The notes below the pieces were generated by a model, which saw only the letters and a program-made list of their open reading frames with translations, was not told where the DNA came from and did not search any database. The position numbers were made by a program, and so were the translations under genes. 64,000 bases of DNA from Pseudoalteromonas sp. CO133X (GTDB lineage: Bacteria > Pseudomonadota > Gammaproteobacteria > Enterobacterales > Alteromonadaceae), in NCBI GenBank assembly GCA_004208945.1, contig SGPE01000024.1:248001-312000 (forward strand), in the 5' to 3' direction. How positions within the stretch are numbered: position 1 is the first letter of the stretch; each line of letters starts with the position of its first letter. This document shows positions 29,493 through 37,572 of this stretch, in pieces.

Positions 29493-30437
29493 ATGGCGAG
29501 AATGAGTTATTTAAGTGCGATAGAGCGATATGAAGAACATCAACATCTGATTCATGATTTGTTGCTGTCTATTTTAGCGAGTATTCAAACATCACTTAAA
29601 AATCAACAAAATTATCAGCAGCTAGTAGAGCAATATCCATTTTTAGAATTACAATATTGCTTAAATGAGCAAGGGATACAACAAGGTCATAATGTCTGTT
29701 TCAAGCGGCAGTATTATAGGGAATTAGCACATAAAGGTGCGGGGCAAGATTTGAGTACACGCCCTTATTTTTTGCTTGCAAGTAGCAACGAAGATGCACA
29801 TTTTACCTCGCCATATATTTCAACCGCTACGAAACATTTGTGCATATCGGCCGTGAAGTTCATACAAACAGATAATCTAGATAACCACTATCTAGTTGTA
29901 GATGTGTGCCTAACTGAATTGATTGAGTTCATCTTAGGGGATACACAGCGCGCAAATATGACGCCTTATTTTAAAGCCGGTTATGGGTTAATTGTTAGTT
30001 GTTTATTCTGCCTAGTAATTTACTTACTCTTTAAGGTGTTTGATGGAATTTTTTCTCTTTTGCTAGGAAAACAAGGTCAATCAGATCCAATTCAGCCTTT
30101 CACTATCATTATCTTTGTCACCCTGGCTTTAGCTATTTTTGATTTGGGGAAAACTATTTTGGAGGAAGAGATCCTCATGCATAAAGATATTTTTCGCCAC
30201 AGCTCAACCAGACGAACAATCACACGGTTTATCTCAACGATTTTGATTGCGGTCTCAATAGAGGCATTACTTACTATGTTTAAGGCTGCTCTAGGACAAG
30301 TTGAGTACGTAATACCTGCGGTTCTAATGATGTTCGCAGTTGTCGGTTTATTATTAGCATTGGCGGTCTATGTCTACTTAGGCGCAAAGGCAGAAGATGT
30401 ATTAATGCAAGTTCAACGCCTCAAAACAAAGCAATAA
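29493..30437 (+). CDS. PDC/Cache sensor-domain membrane protein without output domain
   Basis: A 314-residue protein. Residues about 10-150 look like a PDC/Cache ligand-binding domain, including the characteristic D-L-S-T-R-P-Y-F (87-94), but there is no N-terminal membrane anchor or signal peptide. Four hydrophobic segments follow at about 163-183, 202-220, 246-264 and 272-296, separated by a charged cytosolic loop (EEEILMHKDIFRHSSTRRT). No GGDEF, MCP, kinase or HTH domain is attached, so its output is unknown. It sits where the rimP-nusA-infB operon follows secG-tRNA-Leu in many relatives. The 359-bp gap to the pilus operon is A+T-rich and, apart from the CTGAAT repeats, shows nothing. Confidence 0.65.
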   Translation: MARMSYLSAIERYEEHQHLIHDLLLSILASIQTSLKNQQNYQQLVEQYPFLELQYCLNEQGIQQGHNVCFKRQYYRELAHKGAGQDLSTRPYFLLASSNEDAHFTSPYISTATKHLCISAVKFIQTDNLDNHYLVVDVCLTELIEFILGDTQRANMTPYFKAGYGLIVSCLFCLVIYLLFKVFDGIFSLLLGKQGQSDPIQPFTIIIFVTLALAIFDLGKTILEEEILMHKDIFRHSSTRRTITRFISTILIAVSIEALLTMFKAALGQVEYVIPAVLMMFAVVGLLLALAVYVYLGAKAEDVLMQVQRLKTKQ

Positions 30438-30575
30438 GAGTGAAATTTTTGGTTGTAAACAGGCTTAGATACAGTCATTAATTGTTATGAAGTTTATTTT
30501 TGTTTATACAAACTAACTGATTTGTCGTGGTATTTGTTTAAAGCCTATTTATAGCCTTATTTCTAATAGAAGAAG

Positions 30576-30615
30576 CTGAATATTACCTGAATTTTAAGCT
30601 GAATGTTAACTGAAT
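30576..30615 (+). promoter_or_regulatory. Four phased CTGAAT direct repeats upstream of the pilus operon
   Basis: CTGAAT occurs at 30576, 30587, 30599 and 30610, spaced 11, 12 and 11 bp, about one helical turn each. Within this the 20-nt block AAGCTGAAT-N-TTA-N-CTGAAT is repeated at 30573 and 30596. This spacing is typical of tandem binding by OmpR/PhoB-type regulators. It lies about 180-220 bp before the first pilus gene. The protein that binds is unknown. Confidence 0.5.
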
Positions 30616-30796
30616 AAGGTGTTGGGCTTAGCCTCTGTGAGTATGAAATTAGCGTTTGTTTAGCCTGTATTGATAAACAGCCTCTGTCTATTTTTTTGGA
30701 GCTCATAAATAAGCTAAGCAAATAGCAACAACCTTTCTAGAAAAACTCCTTTACACTTCTTCCGTGTTAACAAACCTGCTCAAAGGATATGGGTGA

Positions 30797-31270
30797 ATGA
30801 TGAAAAAATGCATGTTATTTCTTTTCATTTTTAGCACTTCTTACAGTGTAGCCTCTGATGATGTGAGTTTAACATTGGAAGGATACATAAAAGCAAAGTG
30901 CGGTTTTACAATGCAAGAAAATGATTTGCAATTTCCACATAATGGTTTGATTAGCACTGAGTTAGTTATTAACTGTAACTCACCAATGAGGATGTCATTG
31001 CATTCTGAGCATGGCGGATTACTTCATTTACAGGGCAGGAAAGTCAACGGGTACAGGGTAAGCTTATCAGTAGCAGGGCTATCGCTAAGTGAATCATTCT
31101 TAGCGCGAAATCTTATTGATTCACATACTCTGAATATTGACCAAATCTTGTTTAAGAAAACGATGAATTTACAGTTAGAGTTAACAGAGCCACTAATATA
31201 TGCAGGTGAGTATAAGGATATCTTGCGTATAGAGATGACGCCAGCCGCCAGTTCAGGTGGGATTTGGTAA
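30797..31270 (+). CDS. Minor pilin-like exported protein
   Basis: A 157-residue exported protein, first gene of the pilus cluster. The signal peptide is MMKKCMLFLFIFSTSYSVAS. The mature chain has one Cys pair (KCGF and INCNS) and alternating hydrophobic strands, ending LELTEPLIYAGEYKDILRIEMTP; the AGEYKDIL ending resembles the closing strand of spore-coat-U/sigma-type pilins (G-x-Y-x-D-x-L). A ribosome site AAAGGA lies 9 bp upstream. It is a likely minor subunit or initiator; homology is only at the fold-pattern level. Confidence 0.65.
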   Translation: MMKKCMLFLFIFSTSYSVASDDVSLTLEGYIKAKCGFTMQENDLQFPHNGLISTELVINCNSPMRMSLHSEHGGLLHLQGRKVNGYRVSLSVAGLSLSESFLARNLIDSHTLNIDQILFKKTMNLQLELTEPLIYAGEYKDILRIEMTPAASSGGIW

Positions 31271-31316
31271 GTCATTAAGAAACAATGCTTAAATAACATG
31301 GATAAGGAATAAACTA

Positions 31317-31793
31317 ATGAAAAAATTAATCACACTTTCAGCAATCGCTGTTCTTACTTCTGGTACTGCTTTAGCGGAAAACCTAAACGTTGGTGGTGCA
31401 GTTGAGTCAATTTGTGAAGTTAGCAATGTAAACACAACAACATATTTTCCTGCATTAGCAAAAGATCAAACAAAAACAATTGGCTTTGAATTGCAGTGTA
31501 ACGATGCTGACGGCGCAACAATGTCTTTAACGACAGCCGAAGGTCACTTACAAAACGCAGACCGCGAAGACCAAGGGGTAGGGTACACAGCTGAATTAAA
31601 TGCGAACCCATTCGCTTTTACACTTGTTGCTGAAAATGGTCACAACGACCAAAGCGTTGAGCAAAGCCAGCCAGGTTCTTTTGCTCTAGCTGCAGGCGGT
31701 GTTGCAGGTACAATCGAGTTAACTATTACGCAAAACCCAGTTTTCTCTGGTACTTATGCTGATACGTTAATGTTAGCTATTACAGCTAACTAA
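31317..31793 (+). CDS. Major pilin-like subunit (spore coat U / sigma-type)
   Basis: A 158-residue exported protein with signal peptide MKKLITLSAIAVLTSGTALA. It has two Cys (SICEV and LQCND) and the terminal strand PVFSGTYADTLMLAITAN, the G-T-Y-x-D-x-L pattern also seen in its neighbours. Its small-residue-rich composition and a following transcription-attenuating hairpin fit the most highly expressed gene of a pilus operon, so I infer it is the major subunit. Confidence 0.7.
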   Translation: MKKLITLSAIAVLTSGTALAENLNVGGAVESICEVSNVNTTTYFPALAKDQTKTIGFELQCNDADGATMSLTTAEGHLQNADREDQGVGYTAELNANPFAFTLVAENGHNDQSVEQSQPGSFALAAGGVAGTIELTITQNPVFSGTYADTLMLAITAN

Positions 31794-31801
31794 ACTTGAT
31801 G

Positions 31802-31832
31802 AAAAAAAGAGCAGCTAATGCTGCTCTTTTTT
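31802..31832 (+). terminator. Intra-operon terminator-like hairpin between pilin and chaperone
   Basis: AAAAAAAGAGCAGC-TAAT-GCTGCTCTTTTTT is a near-perfect Rho-independent terminator located between the putative major pilin stop and the first chaperone start. Partial readthrough would give excess pilin message, a common device in pilus operons. Bidirectional action is possible but no gene lies on the minus strand. Confidence 0.8.
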
Positions 31833-31844
31833 ATGGGAGATCAT

Positions 31845-32543
31845 ATGCGCTTTTTAATCATATTTTTGACTTGTTTTTGGTCATTACATAGCTATGCATT
31901 CCAAGTTCAGCCCATGGTTGCTGAGTTAAAGCCTTCAGGCTCAAATTCACAGCAAAGAATTCGGGTTATGAATAATTCAAATGACCCATTAACTATTGAG
32001 CTCACAGCGTTTGATTTAGAAATCAACAAGGCGGGCGATGAAGAGCTGAAACTTAACGAGGAAGATTTTTTGATTATTCCTATGACGACAATCGTTCAGC
32101 CTGGAAAAACACAATCTGTATTAGTTCGTTATATTGGTGATCCCGCTATATCAGTATCAAAGTCGTATCGTATAGCTGTTGATCAAGTTCCTGTCGATAT
32201 TAATGAAATTAAACAATCTGGTGTTGGTATGTCGGTAAGTTTTAGAACGCTGTTTAATGTCGTACCAGAACAAGCAACTGCTAAGTTATTAGTAAAAGAA
32301 AAGCAGTTAGAACAAGCGGGTGTTTGGAAAATATTACTTGAAAATGAAGGTGACAAATTTATACGCCTTTCCCAAGCAAAGTGGCTTTTTAAAAATCAAG
32401 AAGAGCAGCTTTTATTAGAAGGTGAAGAGCTCAGTAAAGCCTTAAGCGGCAAGCTATTATTACCACACTCTGAGCGTGAGGTAACTATAGAAGTACCGGC
32501 TAAGTTTTCACCGCAAAATAGTCAGTTAGAGGTGCTATTTTAA
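31845..32543 (+). CDS. PapD-like periplasmic pilus chaperone (first)
   Basis: A 232-residue exported protein with signal peptide MRFLIIFLTCFWSLHSYA. I use ATG at 31845 because GGGAGA lies 5 bp upstream and the in-frame ATG at 31818 falls inside the hairpin. The first Ig-like domain shows the chaperone pattern (RIRVMNNSNDPLTIELTAF; VQPGKTQSVLVRYIGD) and the second a beta-sandwich (KILLENEGDKFIRLSQAKW). Its stop overlaps the next chaperone start (TAATG). Chaperones complete the Ig fold of pilins by donor-strand action; partner choice is unknown. Confidence 0.8.
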   Translation: MRFLIIFLTCFWSLHSYAFQVQPMVAELKPSGSNSQQRIRVMNNSNDPLTIELTAFDLEINKAGDEELKLNEEDFLIIPMTTIVQPGKTQSVLVRYIGDPAISVSKSYRIAVDQVPVDINEIKQSGVGMSVSFRTLFNVVPEQATAKLLVKEKQLEQAGVWKILLENEGDKFIRLSQAKWLFKNQEEQLLLEGEELSKALSGKLLLPHSEREVTIEVPAKFSPQNSQLEVLF

Positions 32544-33241
32544 TGCGTTGGTGTTTGGTTGCTTATTTATTTATGTCGCTATCTTGTTTTGCTATAGAAG
32601 TCACCCCCATGGTGCTTACTTTAGATCCAACGATGACCTCGCAACCAGCATATAGCACGGTAAGAAATACGTTAAACCGTGATTTAGCGTTTGAAATAGA
32701 AGTGTACGAGGTTGACTTTTCAAAGAAGCAGCCTCAATTTCATTACCTTGACGAGCCACCGATCTGGGTGTTTCCACCCACGATTTACCTTACAAAAAAT
32801 GAACAACAACGCATTCAGTTTCGCTGGAACGGTAATACCCCTAAAACAGATAAAACATATCAAGTTACTTTGGTTGAACAAGTTGTGTCTGGGCAAACAA
32901 GCGAGGTATCGCAGCTAACAATGTTATTAAACGTGAATATGATTGTGCACGTACATCAACAAGCGTTTGAGGCTAATTTAGTTGTTGAGAATATCAACTG
33001 TCTTGAAAAACAATGTAGTTTTGATGTTCGTAATTTTGGTGATGGGGCTTCACGTCTAAGTGAGTATGAAATAATTATTAGCTCCAAGAATAAGCCGCAA
33101 CTAACTTTTGATAAACAGCAACTAAAAGCATTGGGCTACGATGTTTTCTTTGCGCCTTCTGCCATCTCTCATGTTTCTATTCCAATATTAAAAGAAGGAC
33201 ATGTTGATTTAACTTCTCCTACAGTCATTTTGAAAAAGTAA
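32543..33241 (+). CDS. PapD-like periplasmic pilus chaperone (second)
   Basis: A 232-residue exported protein starting MRWCLVAYLFMSLSCFAIEV; the opening overlaps the previous stop by one base. It has the chaperone-type strand pair (VFPPTIYLTKNEQQRIQFRW) and the second-domain segment VVENINCLEKQCSFDVRNFG with a Cys pair. It is clearly distinct from the first chaperone in sequence, so the operon has two, which is uncommon and suggests dedicated chaperones for different subunits. The usher gene begins 1 bp after the stop. Confidence 0.75.
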   Translation: MRWCLVAYLFMSLSCFAIEVTPMVLTLDPTMTSQPAYSTVRNTLNRDLAFEIEVYEVDFSKKQPQFHYLDEPPIWVFPPTIYLTKNEQQRIQFRWNGNTPKTDKTYQVTLVEQVVSGQTSEVSQLTMLLNVNMIVHVHQQAFEANLVVENINCLEKQCSFDVRNFGDGASRLSEYEIIISSKNKPQLTFDKQQLKALGYDVFFAPSAISHVSIPILKEGHVDLTSPTVILKK

Positions 33242-33242
33242 C

Positions 33243-35651
33243 ATGCGTGCCTATATTTGCTTTGTTTTCTTCGTTTTGGCTGCACCTATATATGGGCAGA
33301 TCAATCCCACATCAGAGCCTATTGAATTAACGGTTGATACACGGATTAATAAAAACACGATTGGCAGCATTACTTTGATTGTTACACCAAAGGATAAATT
33401 AGTGCTGAAGTGGCCTGAGATTGAGCCGCATTTTGCGCCAATTTTATTCGCGCAAAGCCTAGAAAATATTGCCAAGCAAGCTAACTCACAACAGCAGCTT
33501 ATTGATGTTGATAAGTTAGAAAAGATAGGCATTGAAGTAACGTTCTCTATGCTCGATTTTAGTTTAGATATAACTGTGCCACTTTCAATGACAAAGCCTA
33601 AAAGTCTAAGTGTTATATCGTACCGTCAAGGCTTAAAACCCACAAAACCAGCCTCCGTGAGCGGCTATTTAAATCTACGCTCTAGCTATTTGTATCAACT
33701 AGATAAAGAACGAGATTTAACGCAAAGGCAACTGACTGTAAGACCCGAAGGAGTTATAAACTTCCACAGTTGGGTATTAGAGAACGAAGCCGAATATGAG
33801 TCAAATGATAAAAAAAGTAACTTTAAACGTCTTGGGACACGTTTGATACATGATTTACCTGAGCAAGGGATGCGCGTTTCTGTTGGTGATAACTATAGTT
33901 CTGGAAGTTATTTTCAATCAACTACTAGAATGCTAGGGCTATCGCTTGCTCATGATTTCTCTCTTGTTTCTGACCGGCCGATTCGTCCAAGTGCATCACA
34001 AAGCTTTACGCTTGAGTCTCCCTCATCAGTTGAGGTGCTTGTTGATGATCGTTTAGTACAACGTTTGAATTTAGCAGCAGGTATTTACTCATTGAACGAT
34101 ATCCCGCTTGACGAAGGTAATAACAATATTGTGCTGCGAATAACGGATAGCGCAGGTGTGGTTCGATTGGTTAATTTTACAGTGACCACAGGTCTAGATT
34201 TGTTTGCACAAGGGCAGCTGGAATATGAGGTCCATTTAGGTTTTCCAAGCTCACTACGAGATAAATTAACTTATGCTTGGGAAAAACCACTACTGTCTTC
34301 GTATTTAGATTATGGTGTAACACCAAGTTGGACTATAGGTATGTCGGCACAAGGAAATGAAGATGCTCAGCAAGTTGGTTTAAAACAAATCTATGCCACA
34401 CCACTAGGTCAATTAGCTTTTGAAAATACCTTGAGTTTTAGTGATAGCAATGGTTATGCCTATCGCCTAGTTTATAGCACGTTTAATGACCCATCATATA
34501 ATGGCATAGACTTTACATTGGGCTATGAATACACAAATCGAGATTATCGTAGGCAAAGTTTTTCTGGATTACAAAGTGACGGGTTAAGCCAAAGAGAACA
34601 TTTTATTCAAGCTAACCTCAATATTGTGTCCGAAACGAGAATGCAAACATCCTTGTACTCCACGTTTTCACGACGCCATGATCAAGCACAGTTTGATAAA
34701 TCAGCAGGTCTTGTGCTCTCTTCAGAGCTATTTAACCATCAATGGCGTTATTCACTTGGAGGGCAGTGGGAAGATATAAATGCACAGTCGCAATGGGGGT
34801 TTAGTGCCTCTATTACTTATAAGTTTTCAAATACGCGACGGGTGAAGCTTAGTCATCAATCTAAACGTGATAAGACTCGCTTTGAGTTTAATCAAGATGG
34901 TAATCAACGATATGTAGGAGCATTGAGCGTTCGATCTGGACTTGAAAGGAATGAGCTAAACGAAGCTATTTTTGATCTAAATACCCAATATAATGCTAAC
35001 CGTTTTCTAGCAAGTTTTGATCACGGAACTTATTACAAACAGTTAAACTCGCGTACAGCCTATCATCAAAGCCGCTTAAGTGGTGCTGCAAGTCTTGCAT
35101 TTGCAAATACAAGTTGGACTGTTGGAAAGCCAATTGAAGATAGTTTTGCCTTAGTATCTGCTCATAGTAGTTTATCCGGCAAAAAGATCAGTTTAGGTAG
35201 AACAGAATCGCAATACAGAGCAAGTAATGCTGACTTTAATACAATATTACTCAGTGATATCAACGCTTACGATAATTCCACAGTGACACTTGATGTCGAT
35301 GATTTAGCGCCTGGTTATGATATTGGGGCGGGTGCAATCACATTTTACCCTTCATACAAGAGCGGCCATGTTGTGACCGTTGGCACCGATGCAAATATTT
35401 CTATCATTGCAACGCTGAAAACAACTGAAAACGAGCCTTTGGCATTACAAGTGGGTACTGCAAAATGTATTGATGAAGAAGCGGCGGAGCCTCTTACATT
35501 CTTTACCAGTAAAAGCGGACGTTTTGCTTTAACAGGTCTTAAACCTTGTCAGTACCAGATTTCTTTGAAAAGCGTCACTCACAAAGCGCTTTTAATCGAC
35601 GTTATAAAGGGTCAACAATTACAAAGAAAAGGAGTTATTTATGTTCAGTAA
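33243..35651 (+). CDS. Outer-membrane usher of the pilus cluster
   Basis: An 802-residue exported protein (signal MRAYICFVFFVLAAPIYG). The middle has a plug/linker region (VEVLVDDRLVQRLNLAAGIY then SLNDIPLDEGNNNIVLRI) and barrel strands rich in aromatic/polar alternation. Near the end is a carboxypeptidase-regulatory-like beta domain (LTGLKPCQYQISLKSV). This is the PapC-type usher architecture, in which the usher exports and assembles pilins. Its 3' end overlaps the adhesin gene by 11 bp. Confidence 0.85.
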   Translation: MRAYICFVFFVLAAPIYGQINPTSEPIELTVDTRINKNTIGSITLIVTPKDKLVLKWPEIEPHFAPILFAQSLENIAKQANSQQQLIDVDKLEKIGIEVTFSMLDFSLDITVPLSMTKPKSLSVISYRQGLKPTKPASVSGYLNLRSSYLYQLDKERDLTQRQLTVRPEGVINFHSWVLENEAEYESNDKKSNFKRLGTRLIHDLPEQGMRVSVGDNYSSGSYFQSTTRMLGLSLAHDFSLVSDRPIRPSASQSFTLESPSSVEVLVDDRLVQRLNLAAGIYSLNDIPLDEGNNNIVLRITDSAGVVRLVNFTVTTGLDLFAQGQLEYEVHLGFPSSLRDKLTYAWEKPLLSSYLDYGVTPSWTIGMSAQGNEDAQQVGLKQIYATPLGQLAFENTLSFSDSNGYAYRLVYSTFNDPSYNGIDFTLGYEYTNRDYRRQSFSGLQSDGLSQREHFIQANLNIVSETRMQTSLYSTFSRRHDQAQFDKSAGLVLSSELFNHQWRYSLGGQWEDINAQSQWGFSASITYKFSNTRRVKLSHQSKRDKTRFEFNQDGNQRYVGALSVRSGLERNELNEAIFDLNTQYNANRFLASFDHGTYYKQLNSRTAYHQSRLSGAASLAFANTSWTVGKPIEDSFALVSAHSSLSGKKISLGRTESQYRASNADFNTILLSDINAYDNSTVTLDVDDLAPGYDIGAGAITFYPSYKSGHVVTVGTDANISIIATLKTTENEPLALQVGTAKCIDEEAAEPLTFFTSKSGRFALTGLKPCQYQISLKSVTHKALLIDVIKGQQLQRKGVIYVQ

Positions 35652-36489
35652 AATGCGTTTAGCTAAAAAAGTGATACTAATTTTCTATGTTATGCCCTTA
35701 TGCAGTTGGGCGACATGTGATGCAACAATAGAAAGTATTCAGCAAGGTGTTGATAACCTCTCTGGGTATCATTCCTTACAACGAACGGACGCTGAAAAAC
35801 AGCTCACACTTTATACGACAGCCACTGATGATTGCACACTTTATGTAGCTTTAAGTAGTGAAAATAACTTCCAATTTATCGGGCAGTATCAACATATTCC
35901 TTATCATATTGCCTCTTCAAGTTCGCTATTGAGTGGTCAAGTAAGCAGATTAGCCGTAGAAGACGGTCAAAGTAGCTTTGCGCTTAGTATAGCGGCTGGT
36001 ACACCCGTGAAGGCAGGTCAGTATCGTGACCGGCTAACATTACAGTTAATGAATGAAAATTATGAGGTGTTGGATGATTATGAACTTAACGTTGATGTGA
36101 ACATACCTGCCAATGTGTCCTTGTCATTGTTAGGTTTCAGTAGTTCACACAACGTTGTTAATCTTGGAGAGCTAATTGCGAATAAAGAATATACGATGTT
36201 ACCCACACTGAAAGTGGTTACAAACGCAGATGTCGCTATAAAAGTTGATTCCGAGAATAAGGGGAAGTTAATACACACTCTCTATCAAAGTCGCTTTAAG
36301 ATTGACTATTCATTGATAATGAATGAAAGAAATATCGATCTTAAACAGCGCTCAGTAAAAACATTTTCGTTTTCGGATCAAACTGTTTTCTTATTACCTC
36401 TAAAAATAAAATTGGCTCAGTTTCAGAACCAAGCTGCAGGGCATTATTCCGATACTATTAGGTTTCAAATTAGTCCGCTGAACTACTGA
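35641..36489 (+). CDS. Two-domain pilus tip/adhesin-like protein
   Basis: A 282-residue exported protein; an ATG at 35653 (MRLAKKVILIFYVMPLCSWA) gives a cleaner signal peptide and is an alternative start. It appears to contain two pilin-like domains, each closing with a G-x-Y-x-D-x-(L/I)-x-(L/F) strand: AGQYRDRLTLQL mid-chain and AGHYSDTIRFQI at the end. A duplicated SCPU-type subunit at the distal end of the operon is what tip adhesins of archaic pili look like. The usher gene overlaps its start by 11 bp; the regulator gene on the other strand overlaps its end by 20 bp. Confidence 0.7.
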   Translation: MFSKMRLAKKVILIFYVMPLCSWATCDATIESIQQGVDNLSGYHSLQRTDAEKQLTLYTTATDDCTLYVALSSENNFQFIGQYQHIPYHIASSSSLLSGQVSRLAVEDGQSSFALSIAAGTPVKAGQYRDRLTLQLMNENYEVLDDYELNVDVNIPANVSLSLLGFSSSHNVVNLGELIANKEYTMLPTLKVVTNADVAIKVDSENKGKLIHTLYQSRFKIDYSLIMNERNIDLKQRSVKTFSFSDQTVFLLPLKIKLAQFQNQAAGHYSDTIRFQISPLNY

Positions 36490-37066
36490 ATTTACTTAAG
36501 TTTTTTTCGCACCATTGCAGAGCTTTTTGCTTATTTTTAACATTTATCTTTTGATAGATTTTATGTAAATGAACACGCACAGTTGCTTCACTGATGAACA
36601 GCGAATCTGCAATTTGTGGGGAGCTTGCGCCACTCCAAAGTAAATTAAGAACTTTAATCTCCTTAAAGGTGAGGTTATTAGATTGCAAAGTTGTTTTTTC
36701 TTCAGAGGCAAGTAATTCCCTCATCCATGTGTCAGACACTGTTCGTGGAAACCATAAATCTCCTTTTCCAATCGCTTCTAGGCCTTGCTTGAAAATATGC
36801 TCCTCAGTACCTTGGTAAAATAAGCCTTTTAATTTTGGCCATTCTTTAAGAGAGGTCACATCTGCATCGTAAGGAATATTAAAAATCACAAGATTAGTGT
36901 AACCCCGTGCGTTCATAAATTGAGCTATCATTTCTTGTGTTGTAAGTATATTAAGAGAATCAAAATTTATAAGTAATGTTTCACTTTCATCAGCAACACA
37001 ATAAGATAGAGAACACACAGAGTAAGGCTTGTTGTTTTTTCTATTAACGAGATTATCCATATCCAC
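36470..37066 (-). CDS. CsgD-like LuxR-type transcriptional regulator
   Basis: A 198-residue regulator. The N-terminal half resembles the receiver-like domain of CsgD (LKEWPKLKGLFYQGTEEHIF near 73-92), including the W-P-x-L/I-x-G-x-F-Y block. The C-terminal LuxR helix-turn-helix is about 128-190: LTFKEIKVLNLLWSGASSPQ, then IADSLFISEATVRVHLHKIY. No phospho-acceptor Asp in a conventional position stands out. It is convergent with the pilus operon and overlaps the adhesin gene by 20 bp. CsgD regulates curli and biofilm genes in enterobacteria; here it may control the adjacent pilus cluster. Confidence 0.82.
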   Translation of the reverse strand: MDMDNLVNRKNNKPYSVCSLSYCVADESETLLINFDSLNILTTQEMIAQFMNARGYTNLVIFNIPYDADVTSLKEWPKLKGLFYQGTEEHIFKQGLEAIGKGDLWFPRTVSDTWMRELLASEEKTTLQSNNLTFKEIKVLNLLWSGASSPQIADSLFISEATVRVHLHKIYQKINVKNKQKALQWCEKNLSKFSSSAD

Positions 37067-37490
37067 ACCAGTATTATTAATTATCGTAAAAATATAGTTT
37101 TAATGAATGGTTTTCAACTATTAGATTGAGACATTATGATAGTTAAAAAGTACTGGTGTTTAGCTGTTTTGACTATTTTTGTAATAAAAATATAAATTTT
37201 TTTCTGGATCAAGAGGTAAAATATTCCTTTTATTTCTGCAAATGATCTCTTAAAACCTTGTACTGTTAAGCAATTACTCTATTATTAATTTTGGTGATGT
37301 TTTGTTTTATTAGTATTCATGAGGGATATTCATATAAGCGTTTATTTTAGTTTAGTTTTCTAATGCGTTATGTTTAGTTGCTTCATCTGAACATGAAACA
37401 AAAAGAGGTTTTTTTATACACTTTTTCATTAAATTAAAAAAAATTATACATGTTTTCACAAAACTGACATATAATATCCTTCCAGAGGAA

Positions 37491-37518
37491 AGATGCTTAA
37501 TGCTAAGCATCTTTTTTT
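37491..37518 (+). terminator. Terminator-like hairpin in the leader of the TonB receptor gene
   Basis: AGATGCTTA-ATGC-TAAGCATCT followed by seven T, ending 55 bp before the receptor start codon. As no gene lies immediately upstream on plus, it looks like an attenuator of the receptor transcript or the end of a small RNA. The rest of the 506-bp gap is very A+T-rich with no gene visible. Confidence 0.65.
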
Positions 37519-37572
37519 ATGCCTAAATTTCACAGGCAAAAAAACACACACACGGTATCCTTTGGAGTTTTA

